Shown in pieces: positions 36,130 through 44,711 of a stretch of 64,000 nucleotides of DNA (position 1 is the first letter of the stretch; every line of letters begins with the position of its first letter). The notes below the pieces were generated by a model. That model ran no database searches. It had not been told where the DNA came from and was given only the letters and a program-made list of their open reading frames with translations. The translations under genes were made by a program, and so were the position numbers. The stretch comes from Sporolactobacillus sp. STSJ-5 (GTDB lineage: Bacteria > Bacillota > Bacilli > Bacillales > Sporolactobacillaceae): assembly GCF_024385605.1 (NCBI RefSeq), contig NZ_JANFOJ010000009.1, forward strand, positions 45,736 to 109,735, in the 5' to 3' direction.

Positions 36130-36786
36130 TCATACCCCTTCTTTTTCAAACCGTTCAAGATCTTCGCTTTTCCCAATAATCAGCAAAACATCGTTACGGT
36201 CAAGCTTTAAATCACCGATGTTACGTACAATGACCGAACGATTGCGACGGATCGCAATCACATTACAGCCGTAATTCGCGCGTACGTCAATTTCCATAAT
36301 TGATTTTCCGATCAGCCGTTCTGTCACTTCGATTTCAATAATGCTATAGTCCTTTGACAATTCGATGTAATCAAGAATCTTATTTGCGGTCGCCAGATGC
36401 GCGATCCGGTACCCGATTTCCACTTCGGGACGAATGATCTTGTCCGCGCCAAGCTTTCTCAGGATCTTTTCGTGATAGTCGTTCTGAGCCTTCGCCCAAA
36501 TTTCCTTCACACCGGATTCTTTCAGCAGCAGTGTCGTCAGGATGCTCGCCTGAATGTTGCGTCCAATCGCAACAATTACATGATCGAAATTGCGAATACC
36601 AAGCGCCAACAATACCTTTTCGTCCGTCGAATCCGCCTGCACAGCCTGCGATACGACATCCGAGTAATCGTTCACTTTATCCAAATCAATATCTATCGCT
36701 AAGACTTCGCAACCCATATTGCTCAGCTCGATGCTGACACTTGAGCCCAACTGGCCGAGACCGATGACAGCAAATTGTTTATTCAT
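36130..36786 (-). CDS. ktrA: KtrA-type RCK regulatory subunit of potassium uptake
   Basis: 218 residues from ATG 36786. An RCK_N Rossmann fold (GLGQLGSSVSIELS, with acidic VLAIDIDLDKV) occupies the first 135 residues. A C-terminal RCK_C domain follows (about 140-218). KtrA forms an octameric ring under KtrB that binds ATP/ADP and, in Bacillota, c-di-AMP. The first gene of ktrAB. I looked for a c-di-AMP (ydaO) riboswitch upstream and did not recognise one. The ribosome site is weak (GGA 9 bases before). Confidence 0.92.
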   Translation of the reverse strand: MNKQFAVIGLGQLGSSVSIELSNMGCEVLAIDIDLDKVNDYSDVVSQAVQADSTDEKVLLALGIRNFDHVIVAIGRNIQASILTTLLLKESGVKEIWAKAQNDYHEKILRKLGADKIIRPEVEIGYRIAHLATANKILDYIELSKDYSIIEIEVTERLIGKSIMEIDVRANYGCNVIAIRRNRSVIVRNIGDLKLDRNDVLLIIGKSEDLERFEKEGV

Positions 36787-36862
36787 TAAAATCATTCCAA
36801 TCTGTGATTGCCCCGTTATAAGAATTTACGGACCTGTTAATATGAGTGGTCATATATTGTTC

Positions 36863-36891
36863 ACTCTATTTAAATGAAAGACCATTGTCAA
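36863..36891 (-). promoter_or_regulatory. Candidate ktrAB promoter
   Basis: On the minus strand TTGACA (36891-36886), a 17-base spacer and TAGAGT. The -35 is perfect, the -10 is poor, so this is only a candidate. The remaining intergenic sequence to 37166 shows no clear riboswitch or gene. Confidence 0.4.
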
Positions 36892-37166
36892 ACCAATCCG
36901 AAATATCATCGGGCATATTCGGAGAATTGAATTCAGAAGGTTAATTCATATCCCATTACAAAATAGTCAGAAATCGGCCTAAAAATGTAATTTTTCCCAT
37001 TGAAGCGTTTTTAAAATAGGTACTCCTCTCCTCATTTTACATAATACAAAGCTGCTGTACGCTGCATTAATTGTTTGAACCGCGCCTTCTAGTGTGCGAT
37101 AATAAATTGTGAAAATTATTATCGGAAAAATAAAAATTAAAGCTCAAAAAAGGAGTTTCAAGTCTC

Positions 37167-37943
37167 ATGAAAATCGCATCGATTCAGCTTCAAATCAACG
37201 ATGCACAATTGGCATCCGATCGCATAAAAAAAGCTGATCAATTGCTGGACAAATATGCCGGCTATGACTTTTTTCTTCTTCCGGAAATCTGGATGACCGG
37301 CTACAATACATTCGACCATTATCAGGATGAAGCTGAGCCTATAGATGGCCCATTCGTTGAACATTTTGCGCAAAAAGCGCGTGAGTTGAATGCTTATCTC
37401 TTTGCCGGAAGCTTCGTGGAAAAATCCAACGATCATTTTTACAACACCAGTATTCTGTTCAATCGTCAAGGGCAACTGATCGCATCGTATCGAAAAATTC
37501 ATTTATTTACCTATGGATCAGAGGAAGGCGAGCTGCTGACACGCGGGACTGATCCTGTGACGGTCGACACAGAGTTCGGCAAGGTTGGACTCGCAACTTG
37601 TTACGACCTGCGTTTTCCGGAACAATTTCGTAAAGAACTTGATCACGGTGCTAAACTGTTTCTGATTACTTCAGCTTGGCCGCTCACGCGTCTGGCGCAC
37701 TGGGAACTTTTTAATGCCGCTCGCGCCGTTGAGAACCATTGTTTTCTCGCTTCCTGCAATTGTGTGGGGATTAATCGAGGTGTCGTCCTTGGTGGACACA
37801 GCCGCATCGTTGATCCCCGGGGTAATGTAGTCGCTGCCGGTGATGAAAATGAATCCGTCGTTACGGCTGAGATTGATCTTGCAGCTGTTGATCAAATCAG
37901 AGAAGAATTTCCGCAGCTTAAACACAGGGTTCTATTCGAGTGA
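37167..37943 (+). CDS. Carbon-nitrogen (nitrilase-family) hydrolase
   Basis: 258 residues, single domain. The catalytic Glu-Lys-Cys triad is visible: FFLLPEIWMTGY, SYRKIHLF and LATCYDLRFPEQF. These enzymes hydrolyse amides such as omega-amidase substrates; a close Bacillus relative is YkrU/MtnU of methionine salvage, but no mtn genes adjoin. AAAAAGGAG lies before the ATG. It is divergent from ktrAB and monocistronic in appearance. The substrate cannot be stated. Confidence 0.9.
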   Translation: MKIASIQLQINDAQLASDRIKKADQLLDKYAGYDFFLLPEIWMTGYNTFDHYQDEAEPIDGPFVEHFAQKARELNAYLFAGSFVEKSNDHFYNTSILFNRQGQLIASYRKIHLFTYGSEEGELLTRGTDPVTVDTEFGKVGLATCYDLRFPEQFRKELDHGAKLFLITSAWPLTRLAHWELFNAARAVENHCFLASCNCVGINRGVVLGGHSRIVDPRGNVVAAGDENESVVTAEIDLAAVDQIREEFPQLKHRVLFE

Positions 37944-38110
37944 CCGGCAGCTATGTGAGTCGTTCACGCGAATTATTGTACTTTATTTCTGTGTAAAAAA
38001 GTGTCTAACCAAGCCGAATAACGTGCCTGCTCGAATGATTGTTTGGATTAGTCGAAACAATAATCACCACCAATTGAAACATTATGTTCATTTTCTCCCC
38101 TTCTTCCTGA

Positions 38111-38204
38111 AAAAAACAAAGTGGAGCCCTTGTTGACAGGCTCCACCAAATTTCGTTCCCTATTCATTTCTTTAAGATTACTCATTCAACTACTCTGTTG
38201 TCAA
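38111..38204 (-). repeat. Copy B of the dispersed promoter-plus-hairpin element, free-standing
   Basis: On the minus strand TTGACA (38204-38199), 18 bases, TAATCT, and then a hairpin GTGGAGCC / GGCTCCAC (38121-38146) with TTTGTTTTTT after it. It aligns with copy A along about 95 bases. No gene follows on the minus strand, since the nitrilase gene is convergent. A small RNA gene is a reasonable guess. The rest of 37944-38368 shows no gene. Confidence 0.6.
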
Positions 38205-38368
38205 TCCCCATAATCATGAATTCCATTTTATTAAGGCTATGTAAAATTCTTGCAAACTCATTGAAGTCTACCCATACCACCCCGATAATTAGATTACGAG
38301 GAAAGTTGTCTCATTTGAACGAAAGGAGGTTCATACTGTCGGCAATTCATAACTAAGGGGAGAAAAAA

Positions 38369-39766
38369 GTGAATAAAACAGTCAAGATGCTGAGCGTTGC
38401 TCTTATCTTTTTCTCATTAACGATTGGAAGCATGATTGCACCATTCGAACAGTCTGCCCATGCAGCAGCAGCGAACTATAAGGCTTATGTTCGCTGCTAT
38501 TCGCTGAATATCCGCAACAAACCAAGCAGTAAATATAAAACCGTGCGCACGGTTCATATGAACACACGGATCACTGTGCTTGTTCAGAAGAAAGGCTACG
38601 CCTATATTTATTCAGGCGGCAAAAGAGGTTATGTGCAGAACAAATGGTTAAAGGGCAAAATTGATTCAAAAAGAGCCCATATCACCGTCACCGCTGTGAA
38701 CGCACGTTCCGGAGCAGGCAATCAGTACAAATCGGTGAAAAAATTGAAACACAACGAAAAAATCACCGTTTCCGGATATCATGGTGGCTGGTACGGATTT
38801 AAACATGGAAGAGTCACCTACTATATCGCTGCGAAATATGTAAAGATGGGCAATCCCCCAATAGCCAGCGCAGCCTCACCTGAAGTCGTCAAATTGAATT
38901 ATTCACCAATCAATGCCTATACAGCGTATATCGGCTATGACAATCTCAAAATCTATCAAGACACAAATACAAAATCCGCCGTTGTCGCAACACTGAGAGA
39001 GAAAACAGCGGTTAACATCATTGGTCAAAACGGGGACTGGATACGGATTCGAACCAACGACGGTAAAGAAGGATTCGTCTATAAGGACAACGTGACAACA
39101 GATTTGAATCGATTTAATCCTCCCGCAGGTGCGAACGGTGTCGATCTTTCTCACTGGCAAAATGATCGTAGTGGCGGTACGATCGATTTTAACGCCATTA
39201 AAAATGCAGGAAACAGCTTTGTTATTGTTAAAGCAAGTGAAGGAAGCAACGGGTCGGATAACACATTCTCAGCAAATGCGCATCAAGCACAAAATGTTGG
39301 TCTTAAAGTCGATGCCTATCATTTCTTTAGGGCAGCAACTAGCGATCAGGCGATAGCTGAAGCCAATAATTTTGCTAATGTGCTGAATAACTCAGGATTC
39401 ACTAATGACAATCTCGGCTATTTATTTGTAGACGTCGAAACAACAAATGGTATCGAGGGCAATGTCAAAGAAACCATAAGCGATAATGTTAATGTGTTCC
39501 TCAACCAAATGCGAAACAGAGGCTTTTCTAAGTTAGGCATTTATTCCGGAGCAAATTTCTATAAAACCTATATTGACATGAGCCGAATTTCACAACCTCA
39601 AAGGATGCTTATTTGGATCGCGCGTTATCGAGGTCAAGATACCAATAATGGTGTGGAAACAGGTTTTCAAGTTGATATCTGGCAATATACGAGCAATGGT
39701 ACCGTTTCAGGTGTTAATGGTGCCGTAGATCAGAATGTTTCTTATTATGACCCTAATGCAATGTAA
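38369..39766 (+). CDS. Secreted GH25 lysozyme with SH3 domains
   Basis: 465 residues from a GTG start with GGGGAG upstream. A signal peptide ends near AHAAA. Three bacterial SH3-like domains follow (about 38-95, 100-160 and 185-250), with SLNIRNKPSSKYKTV and AVNARSGAGNQYKSV as repeats. The C-terminal GH25 muramidase (about 255-465) has the DLSHWQ start, the DVETTNG catalytic pair and the WQYTSNG segment. It cuts the glycan strand of peptidoglycan, as a housekeeping autolysin or prophage-derived enzyme. A strong terminator follows. Confidence 0.92.
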   Translation: MNKTVKMLSVALIFFSLTIGSMIAPFEQSAHAAAANYKAYVRCYSLNIRNKPSSKYKTVRTVHMNTRITVLVQKKGYAYIYSGGKRGYVQNKWLKGKIDSKRAHITVTAVNARSGAGNQYKSVKKLKHNEKITVSGYHGGWYGFKHGRVTYYIAAKYVKMGNPPIASAASPEVVKLNYSPINAYTAYIGYDNLKIYQDTNTKSAVVATLREKTAVNIIGQNGDWIRIRTNDGKEGFVYKDNVTTDLNRFNPPAGANGVDLSHWQNDRSGGTIDFNAIKNAGNSFVIVKASEGSNGSDNTFSANAHQAQNVGLKVDAYHFFRAATSDQAIAEANNFANVLNNSGFTNDNLGYLFVDVETTNGIEGNVKETISDNVNVFLNQMRNRGFSKLGIYSGANFYKTYIDMSRISQPQRMLIWIARYRGQDTNNGVETGFQVDIWQYTSNGTVSGVNGAVDQNVSYYDPNAM

Positions 39767-39778
39767 TCCATCTTTTAG

Positions 39779-39808
39779 AGGCCTTCCCTTCCGAAGGTCT
39801 TTTTTTGC
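39779..39808 (+). terminator. Terminator of the lysozyme gene
   Basis: GGCCTTC and GAAGGTC pair (one G-U) around a 6-base loop and are followed by seven T. Confidence 0.85.
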
Positions 39809-39809
39809 A

Positions 39810-39836
39810 AAAAAAGTGACGCCTGTGCTCAGGCGC
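39810..39836 (-). terminator. Minus-strand hairpin CGCCTG/CAGGCG with T run
   Basis: CGCCTG and CAGGCG pair around a 4-base loop; on the minus strand the stem is followed by TCACTTTTTTT. It backs onto the lysozyme terminator and would stop minus-strand read-through. Confidence 0.6.
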
Positions 39837-39981
39837 CCAAGAGTTGTTCCTATATTAAAAAGGGGAGGTTAAACAATGCTTCATTGATTTAACATCCTTT
39901 ATATTACAGGGAAATTATTAATTATTGATTAACAAAATGCTTAATGTTTTTCATAATTCGTTTTAGAAATAAAGCGCACGC

Positions 39982-40007
39982 AAAAAAATAAACCCTTTCG
40001 CAAGGGT
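39982..40007 (-). terminator. Terminator of the DUF3298 gene
   Basis: ACCCTT and AAGGGT pair with a short loop; on the minus strand the stem is followed by TTATTTTTTTG. It lies 130 bases after the gene stop. The rest of 39767-40137 shows no gene. Confidence 0.65.
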
Positions 40008-40137
40008 CCAAATTAAAGATTATATAACAGGGGGAAGTCAACAAACACAATTTCATTTCACACATAAAGCATACCGAATTTCTTTAGAAATAGAGGAATA
40101 TCGGTAAATTTTTGAAATAGATGTTATCCTTTTCATA

Positions 40138-40833
40138 TTATTCCCGATCTTCAATGAACACATGATACGGAACCTTCAAATGAATGATGCCATTTGAATA
40201 GGGAGCGACCTCGTATTCCTGAAAAACAATGACAATTCCATGATCGTAGAAATAAAACTGTCCGTGTTTCAGATCAACGCTTTTGAACGAATCGAGAAAG
40301 AAATCATAGCGTCCCTCATTTTTCAGCTTGATCATTTGCTTTGTCAGATAGGCATTGACCTTCTTGAGTTCCTTCTTGGTGTGGATAATGTCGTTTAATT
40401 GATATTGTCTCCCACTGCGCGTATCGTAATTGTACACTTTTTCATAGTGCATACCGTGCGCGCCGCCTGTGTAAGATTCATCAATGAATGAAACACTAAG
40501 CAGGCAATTGCTGTTAAAACGTACTGTCGGTTGAGTATGGGCATAATAAGGCCCAGGCGTACCTATCAGCTGATCATGTGTGTACTGTTCTTTATATTTC
40601 TTGTCCGTTTTTTGCACATTCTCCGCATGTTTGCGAAAGACCCGGTTCATCTCATCCATGATCTGCTGATCATCAATCCCTGACGTAATCAGCGGATAGG
40701 AGATACCCTCAGACAGCTGTTGAATTTTGTATTTTACCGGAGGGCAGGTATTTGCTTTGGATACGGACGCAAAAATTATACCGGACAACAGACTGAAACA
40801 GACGATAAGCGGTACGATCCATCTTTTGTTCAT
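40138..40833 (-). CDS. Secreted DUF4163/DUF3298 protein
   Basis: 231 residues from ATG 40833, which has AAAGGAG 10 bases upstream; longer upstream frames overlap the divergent gene. An N-terminal membrane anchor or signal (WIVPLIVCFSLLSGIIFASV) precedes a domain with YTGGAHGMHYEKVYNYD and FYFYDHGIVIVFQEYEVAPY, typical of DUF4163-DUF3298 proteins such as the RsiV/PdaC sensor regions. Those domains bind lysozyme or act near peptidoglycan. Here the domain stands alone. The gene for a GH25 lysozyme nearby is suggestive but not proof. Confidence 0.8.
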   Translation of the reverse strand: MNKRWIVPLIVCFSLLSGIIFASVSKANTCPPVKYKIQQLSEGISYPLITSGIDDQQIMDEMNRVFRKHAENVQKTDKKYKEQYTHDQLIGTPGPYYAHTQPTVRFNSNCLLSVSFIDESYTGGAHGMHYEKVYNYDTRSGRQYQLNDIIHTKKELKKVNAYLTKQMIKLKNEGRYDFFLDSFKSVDLKHGQFYFYDHGIVIVFQEYEVAPYSNGIIHLKVPYHVFIEDRE

Positions 40834-40963
40834 GTATGACGAACTCCTTTCTTTTTCCTTAGTATGTCCTGACACCTTCAAGCTATGAACGGCGAAAAAA
40901 TAGAACGTTTTCATTTCTGTTTTGCCTTCATATCGCGTAAAATAAGCAGTGAGGTGATGGAGA

Positions 40964-41257
40964 ATGATCATCATACATGCGCTATTTAAAGTTAAATCGG
41001 AACAAAGAGATGCATTTCTTTCTGCAACCAAGCCACTTGTGGCTGGATCTCAGGCTGAAGGAGGAAACATCAGCTACAATTTATTGGAAAATACTCAGAG
41101 TCCCAATACCTTCATGATGATTGAGGAGTGGAAAGATCAGAAAGCAGTGGATGTTCATAATCAAACCAGCCATTTTGTTCACTTTGGCTCGATTTCCGCT
41201 CCATTCTTTGAGGTGCCGACAAGAGTAACCCTTTTTCAGGCAGAAAAAAAACAATAA
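40964..41257 (+). CDS. ABM-type putative quinol monooxygenase
   Basis: 97 residues forming one dimeric alpha-beta barrel domain (antibiotic biosynthesis monooxygenase, YgiN type). Signature parts include ISYNLLENTQSPNTFMMIEEW and a HNQTSHFVHF segment. Family members oxidise quinones or other aromatic compounds without cofactors, or act in stress response. It starts 130 bases upstream of the divergent DUF3298 gene. A ribosome site GAGGTGATGGAG precedes the ATG. Confidence 0.88.
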   Translation: MIIIHALFKVKSEQRDAFLSATKPLVAGSQAEGGNISYNLLENTQSPNTFMMIEEWKDQKAVDVHNQTSHFVHFGSISAPFFEVPTRVTLFQAEKKQ

Positions 41258-41352
41258 AAGAGAAGCTCACCGCTTCCTATTTTTTCATCGTATCTTTTTC
41301 GTGAAACAACGGAAAATACTCATGCACCAAATAATTGAGGGAGATGAAACCA

Positions 41353-41523
41353 ATGGGAAACGGTCATGCTTTCTGGTCTTTTTTAGCAGGATGCGGAGCA
41401 ACAGCAGCTTTTTTCATGATGAGAAACAATCAGAAGAATATGCCTAAGTGGGCAAAAGAACCAATGGATCAAATGAGTAAAGCCGCTCATAATATGAGCG
41501 GTACGTTCAGTCCGCAAGGTTGA
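41353..41523 (+). CDS. Small membrane-anchored protein
   Basis: 56 residues from ATG 41353, which has GAGGGAG 9 bases upstream. One hydrophobic stretch (FWSFLAGCGATAAFFMM) is followed by a basic, Met-rich tail (NNQKNMPKWAKEPMDQMSK). It resembles YtxH-like small proteins in layout, but I do not recognise a family. A strong terminator follows at once, supporting a real gene. Confidence 0.65.
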   Translation: MGNGHAFWSFLAGCGATAAFFMMRNNQKNMPKWAKEPMDQMSKAAHNMSGTFSPQG

Positions 41524-41543
41524 GGCATTACGATTTATCAAAA

Positions 41544-41576
41544 GGCTCTCTGCAGAACACATGCAGAGAGCCTTTT
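41544..41576 (+). terminator. Terminator after the small membrane protein gene
   Basis: GGCTCTCTGCA and TGCAGAGAGCC form a perfect 11-bp stem with a 7-base loop, followed by TTTT. Confidence 0.88.
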
Positions 41577-41619
41577 GACTTTTTCATAATAAAAATTCTA
41601 GAAGGCGCTGATACTGATA

Positions 41620-41976
41620 TCAGACTGAAGCGCTTGAAGCAGCCGTTGTCGCATCCGTACTGTTATTCGCAGCAGATGAGAGCAAATTCCACAACAGGTC
41701 TTCCACTGAATTGGTGCTTTGAGTTGATGTATCCGAAATACCGGAAATACTGCTCGAATCATTAGAATCCGTATCAGTCAACTCACTGCCTGTTGATGAT
41801 AAATCGCCGAGCATCTGAGATGATGAATCGTTCATTAATGAAGAAGCAAGCAATTGTGCAAACTCAGAAGATAATTCCTTTGTGTCTGTGCTACTCGTTG
41901 ATGCTGTTGTAGCAGAATTTGAATTCTCAATTTGCGATAGATAATTGAGTAAATAGTTGTTCAACGAAACCGTCAT
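41620..41976 (-). CDS. Ser/Thr-rich hypothetical protein
   Basis: 118 residues, rich in Ser, Thr, Asn and Asp (about half of the sequence). An N-terminal helix LNNYLLNYLSQI and an internal ELSSEFAQLLASSLMN segment look ordered; the rest is low complexity. No signal peptide or membrane segment is visible. It has GGGGGAGG 7 bases before the ATG, which supports expression. Similar N-terminal helices precede lytic transglycosylases in Bacillus, but that domain is missing here. Function unknown. Confidence 0.6.
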   Translation of the reverse strand: MTVSLNNYLLNYLSQIENSNSATTASTSSTDTKELSSEFAQLLASSLMNDSSSQMLGDLSSTGSELTDTDSNDSSSISGISDTSTQSTNSVEDLLWNLLSSAANNSTDATTAASSASV

Positions 41977-42359
41977 TGTTACCTCCCCCTTTCCCCCATG
42001 ATTGGAAAAACATTCTATAGTTTAACAAAGCAATCTTAAGAAATCATTAATTAGTTTTGCTCATCATTTTTTCTAAATTTCAGATAAAAATTGCTCGATA
42101 TAGAAATTTTACTTTATATAAATAAAAAAACAGCGTTGTCATTTTCACAATATGGTAAAATAAGTTGTCTGCAGATAGACATGCGTTTTACGATTTATTC
42201 GTTTCTTTTAGATATCTGCTATAGGAACAAAATAGCACAAGAATTTCTGGAGAGAAGACAGAATCCACAACTTGAAAGCACCTCACCCTATCCTCTCCCC
42301 TGTTTCAATCGGTATTTTGCTGAAAAGCATGATATAGATGAGCATTAGGGGGAGTTTTC
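41977..42359. other. AT-rich intergenic region
   Basis: About 380 bases. A frame of 85 codons (42091-42348) lacks a ribosome site and shows no protein-like composition. The promoter of the following secreted protein should be here. No hairpins of note. Confidence 0.4.
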
Positions 42360-42752
42360 ATGAAGAAACTTTTACGATTAATCACTGCAATTGCTTTGTC
42401 ACTCGGCATTTTTTCAGGCGCTGCATTGCCGCAAGAAATCATTCCAGCAGCTCCGCAAAATGTTGCGTATGCTAAATCTTATCCAATTAAAGTTGTCAGC
42501 TCACATTTGAGTCTCCATCGCGGTAATGTCGCTTATGTCACAATTAAAGGTAAGCCGCGTGCACGAGGTACTATTTCTGTCATCTACAAATCTGGCCGAA
42601 GTACAGCCAAGGGATTGCAAGCTAAGGTATCCAATAAGAGCGGCATTATTACTTGGTCCTGGCTCGTTGGCGGCAATACCACAAAGAAAACTTATACTAT
42701 TTATGTATCACTAGACGGACATACAAAGCCACTGAAACTTAATGTTCACTGA
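42360..42752 (+). CDS. Secreted Ig-like small protein
   Basis: 130 residues. A signal peptide of about 39 residues ends AYAKS. The mature part is a single beta-sandwich (about 42-130) with VAYVTIKGKPRARGTISVIY, SNKSGIITWSWLVGG and TKKTYTIYVSLDG, like the small Ig-like domains found at the ends of Bacillota surface proteins. A ribosome site GGGGGAG precedes the ATG and a terminator follows. It is probably secreted; function unknown. Confidence 0.72.
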   Translation: MKKLLRLITAIALSLGIFSGAALPQEIIPAAPQNVAYAKSYPIKVVSSHLSLHRGNVAYVTIKGKPRARGTISVIYKSGRSTAKGLQAKVSNKSGIITWSWLVGGNTTKKTYTIYVSLDGHTKPLKLNVH

Positions 42753-42758
42753 TTGATT

Positions 42759-42776
42759 AGCCCAATTTGGGCTTTT
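42759..42776 (+). terminator. Short terminator after the Ig-like gene
   Basis: AGCCC and GGGCT pair around AATTT, followed by TTTT. Confidence 0.7.
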
Positions 42777-42827
42777 GAATTCTAAAAACGGGTGGGTAGC
42801 CATGATTTATACAACACGCTGCTTTAC

Positions 42828-42856
42828 AAAAAAAGTCCCCATGGCAACGCATGGGG
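42828..42856 (-). terminator. Terminator of the YolD operon
   Basis: TCCCCAT and ATGGGGA pair around a 7-base loop; on the minus strand CTTTTTTTG follows. Confidence 0.8.
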
Positions 42857-42886
42857 AAACTGGAGAAGCATCAAACTATTCATTAA

Positions 42887-43237
42887 TCATTGCGGACCAA
42901 ATTGTGCGTCTATAACATCTCGAAAATCATAATTTTTCTTCATACCATAGGCATCACGGACAATCAGCTGCCTGCTGAATAAATCAAGACAGCTCGGGTA
43001 ACAAATGGACTGCTTTATGAAACCGCCCTTGTAATAACTTAACTGAACGGGTGCACGCTCGTTAATCGCTGCTTGCAGCGTTCGTCTGATCTGCTCAGTC
43101 TCGTCCTCGGCAAGTATCGGCCGGTCTATTTTCGTGTTGTTTCGTACCTCATTTCTCATTCTTGTCTCCAGCATTGCGGACATACCCAAGTCGGACTCCG
43201 ACTGCATACACGACGATTCTTCGGTTAACTTACTCAT
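42887..43237 (-). CDS. YolD-like protein
   Basis: 116 residues. The C-terminal 75 residues carry the YolD-like pattern VQLSYYKGGFIKQS, LDLFSRQLIVRDAYG and FRDVIDAQ. In B. subtilis YolD-like proteins are encoded with Y-family DNA polymerases and controlled by LexA. Here the start overlaps the small upstream gene by 4 bases (ATGA), and a LexA box lies before that gene, but no polymerase gene is in the operon. A role in the DNA-damage response is likely by context. Confidence 0.85.
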   Translation of the reverse strand: MSKLTEESSCMQSESDLGMSAMLETRMRNEVRNNTKIDRPILAEDETEQIRRTLQAAINERAPVQLSYYKGGFIKQSICYPSCLDLFSRQLIVRDAYGMKKNYDFRDVIDAQFGPQ

Positions 43238-43410
43238 AGGTTAATTCCACCCTTGTCATTTGGTAACCGTAATAACTTCTCGATGGTATCCTCAATTTCC
43301 TGTCTGCTATGTCCGGTCCGTTGTTCCAACGCGTCCATATCTACCTTTCTGCCGCCGATGCTGTCGTTAAGAATAATTTGCCGCAGTTTTCGCTCGAAGT
43401 CAGATAGCAT
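43234..43410 (-). CDS. Small YqzH-like protein, first gene of the LexA-box operon
   Basis: 58 residues from ATG 43410, picked because AAAGGAG lies 7 bases upstream. The Met at 43434 would lie on the promoter -10. The sequence is charged and helical (DFERKLRQIILND, HSRQEIEDTIEKLLRL). A gene of this size accompanies the YolD-like gene in the Bacillus yqjW-yqjX-yqzH locus; similarity is by size, context and charge only. It overlaps the YolD start by 4 bases. Confidence 0.65.
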   Translation of the reverse strand: MLSDFERKLRQIILNDSIGGRKVDMDALEQRTGHSRQEIEDTIEKLLRLPNDKGGINL

Positions 43411-43424
43411 CAAATCACTCCTTT

Positions 43425-43454
43425 TGTCATCCATTATACACGAACATATGTTCT
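43425..43454 (-). promoter_or_regulatory. LexA (SOS) box and -10 of the YolD operon
   Basis: CGAACATATGTTCT at 43441-43454 matches the Bacillus LexA box CGAAC-N4-GTTCG at all but the last position. On the minus strand TATAAT follows it 3 bases later, just before the gene, so LexA would sit between -35 and -10. The -35 is weak (TTTAAA). Confidence 0.88.
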
Positions 43455-43618
43455 TTTTAAACTAAAAATACAAACTCACGTTCGATATAATTTAAGTAGA
43501 CAAAACATGCTTCAACTTTGATGCATTCGAAAATTCGATTGATGGTATCGAATTATTCTTCTTTAATAGCCTTCTAAAAGTCATTATAGTTAAGATAACA
43601 ACGATTGGAGATCAATTT

Positions 43619-44152
43619 ATGAAAATCATTGCTTTTTATGGCTCTATAAGAGACAAAGGGAACTCAGAAACGCTTGCAGATTTTGCGCTTCAAGATTTAG
43701 ATGTTACAAAAGTTTTTTTGAGAGATTATCACATTAATCCCATTTCGACTCAGAGACATGAAGATGGCGATTACCAAAAGCTGATCCGAAAACAAGTGCT
43801 CGCAGATATAATTTTATTTGTTACTCCGGTTTACTGGTATGGTATGTCTAGTTTATTAAAACTATATATTGATCGTTGGTCTAAAACCCTGAGGGATCCG
43901 TCAATGCCTAATTTCAAAGAAAAAATGAAAGCGAAAGAAGTTCATTTAATTACTGTGGGTGGCGATGAACCTTACATCAAAGCATTACCAATGATCCAAC
44001 AAATGCAATTTATCTGTGACTTTTTACAAATGAAATTCGGCAGTTATGTCATTGGCAAAGGTGACAAAAAAGGGGACGTTCTAATAGATAAAAACGCCTT
44101 GAATTCTGCAGCCCATTTAAATCACTATTTTAAAAATCAAACTAATCATTGA
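43619..44152 (+). CDS. Flavodoxin-fold NAD(P)H-dependent FMN reductase
   Basis: 177 residues. An N-terminal beta strand and phosphate loop (FYGSIRDKGNSETLADFAL), TPVYWYGMSSLLKLYIDRW near residue 75, and VGGDEPYIKALPM match the NADPH-dependent FMN reductase / quinone reductase family. It binds FMN and passes hydride to quinones, azo compounds or similar. A ribosome site GGAGATC lies before the ATG. It is monocistronic, convergent with the next gene. Substrate is unknown. Confidence 0.88.
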   Translation: MKIIAFYGSIRDKGNSETLADFALQDLDVTKVFLRDYHINPISTQRHEDGDYQKLIRKQVLADIILFVTPVYWYGMSSLLKLYIDRWSKTLRDPSMPNFKEKMKAKEVHLITVGGDEPYIKALPMIQQMQFICDFLQMKFGSYVIGKGDKKGDVLIDKNALNSAAHLNHYFKNQTNH

Positions 44153-44183
44153 TCCTATTGGTCTGCCTTTAAAAATGATATGC

Positions 44184-44711
44184 TCACTCTTTTATGTCAC
44201 TTTGCGATGCATTTCTGTAGAACATGAGCCAGTTGTTTTTTGTCCCGTCTTGTTCGAACTGAATGACGTGCCCATTATATTGATACTGAATCAGGCGTTT
44301 TCCATTTATTTTTGGCGACATGCGCATTTCTTTAACGATCTCTTCTCGAGAAGTCTTCAAATGCACGACGAAGCTATATTTAAAGCGTCTCTGATCCTTA
44401 AAGGCATCTGTTTCAATGTTGTCATCGATCTGAAACATTTGACCGTTTTTCTGATACACATAACTCTGCACTTCTTCACGATCAATGTGCCGATCCGGCT
44501 CTCCCCAAGCTTTTTTGACGTCCGTCAAACTAAATCCATCGTTCAAAGAAAGCGGTGTCCCACTGATTTTCCCATGCTTTAGATCTTTAACGAGTGCGGC
44601 ATTTACTTGAACTTGCTTCGCATTTGTTGACTTCTTCACATGCGTGCACCCGGCAAATAGAACCAAAAGCAGAATACTCATTGCCAAAATTTTGTATGCC
44701 TTAATTTTCAA
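44184..44711 (-). CDS. DUF4309-like lipoprotein
   Basis: 175 residues. A lipoprotein signal with lipobox LFAGC is followed by a linker and one domain with LNDGFSLTDVKKAWGEPD, QSYVYQKNGQMFQID and FVVHLKTSREEIVK. The gap between a kWGePd motif and a helix-start is typical of DUF4309 (B. subtilis YjgB is a relative). The protein should be on the outer face of the membrane. Function unknown. It is convergent with the reductase gene. Confidence 0.75.
   Translation of the reverse strand: MKIKAYKILAMSILLLVLFAGCTHVKKSTNAKQVQVNAALVKDLKHGKISGTPLSLNDGFSLTDVKKAWGEPDRHIDREEVQSYVYQKNGQMFQIDDNIETDAFKDQRRFKYSFVVHLKTSREEIVKEMRMSPKINGKRLIQYQYNGHVIQFEQDGTKNNWLMFYRNASQSDIKE

Noticed and set aside
36787..37166. 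c-di-AMP (ydaO) riboswitch before ktrAB
   Set aside because: Looked for because of Bacillus ktrAB; no recognisable core was found.
42091..42348. 85-codon plus-strand frame
   Set aside because: No ribosome site and no recognisable protein features.
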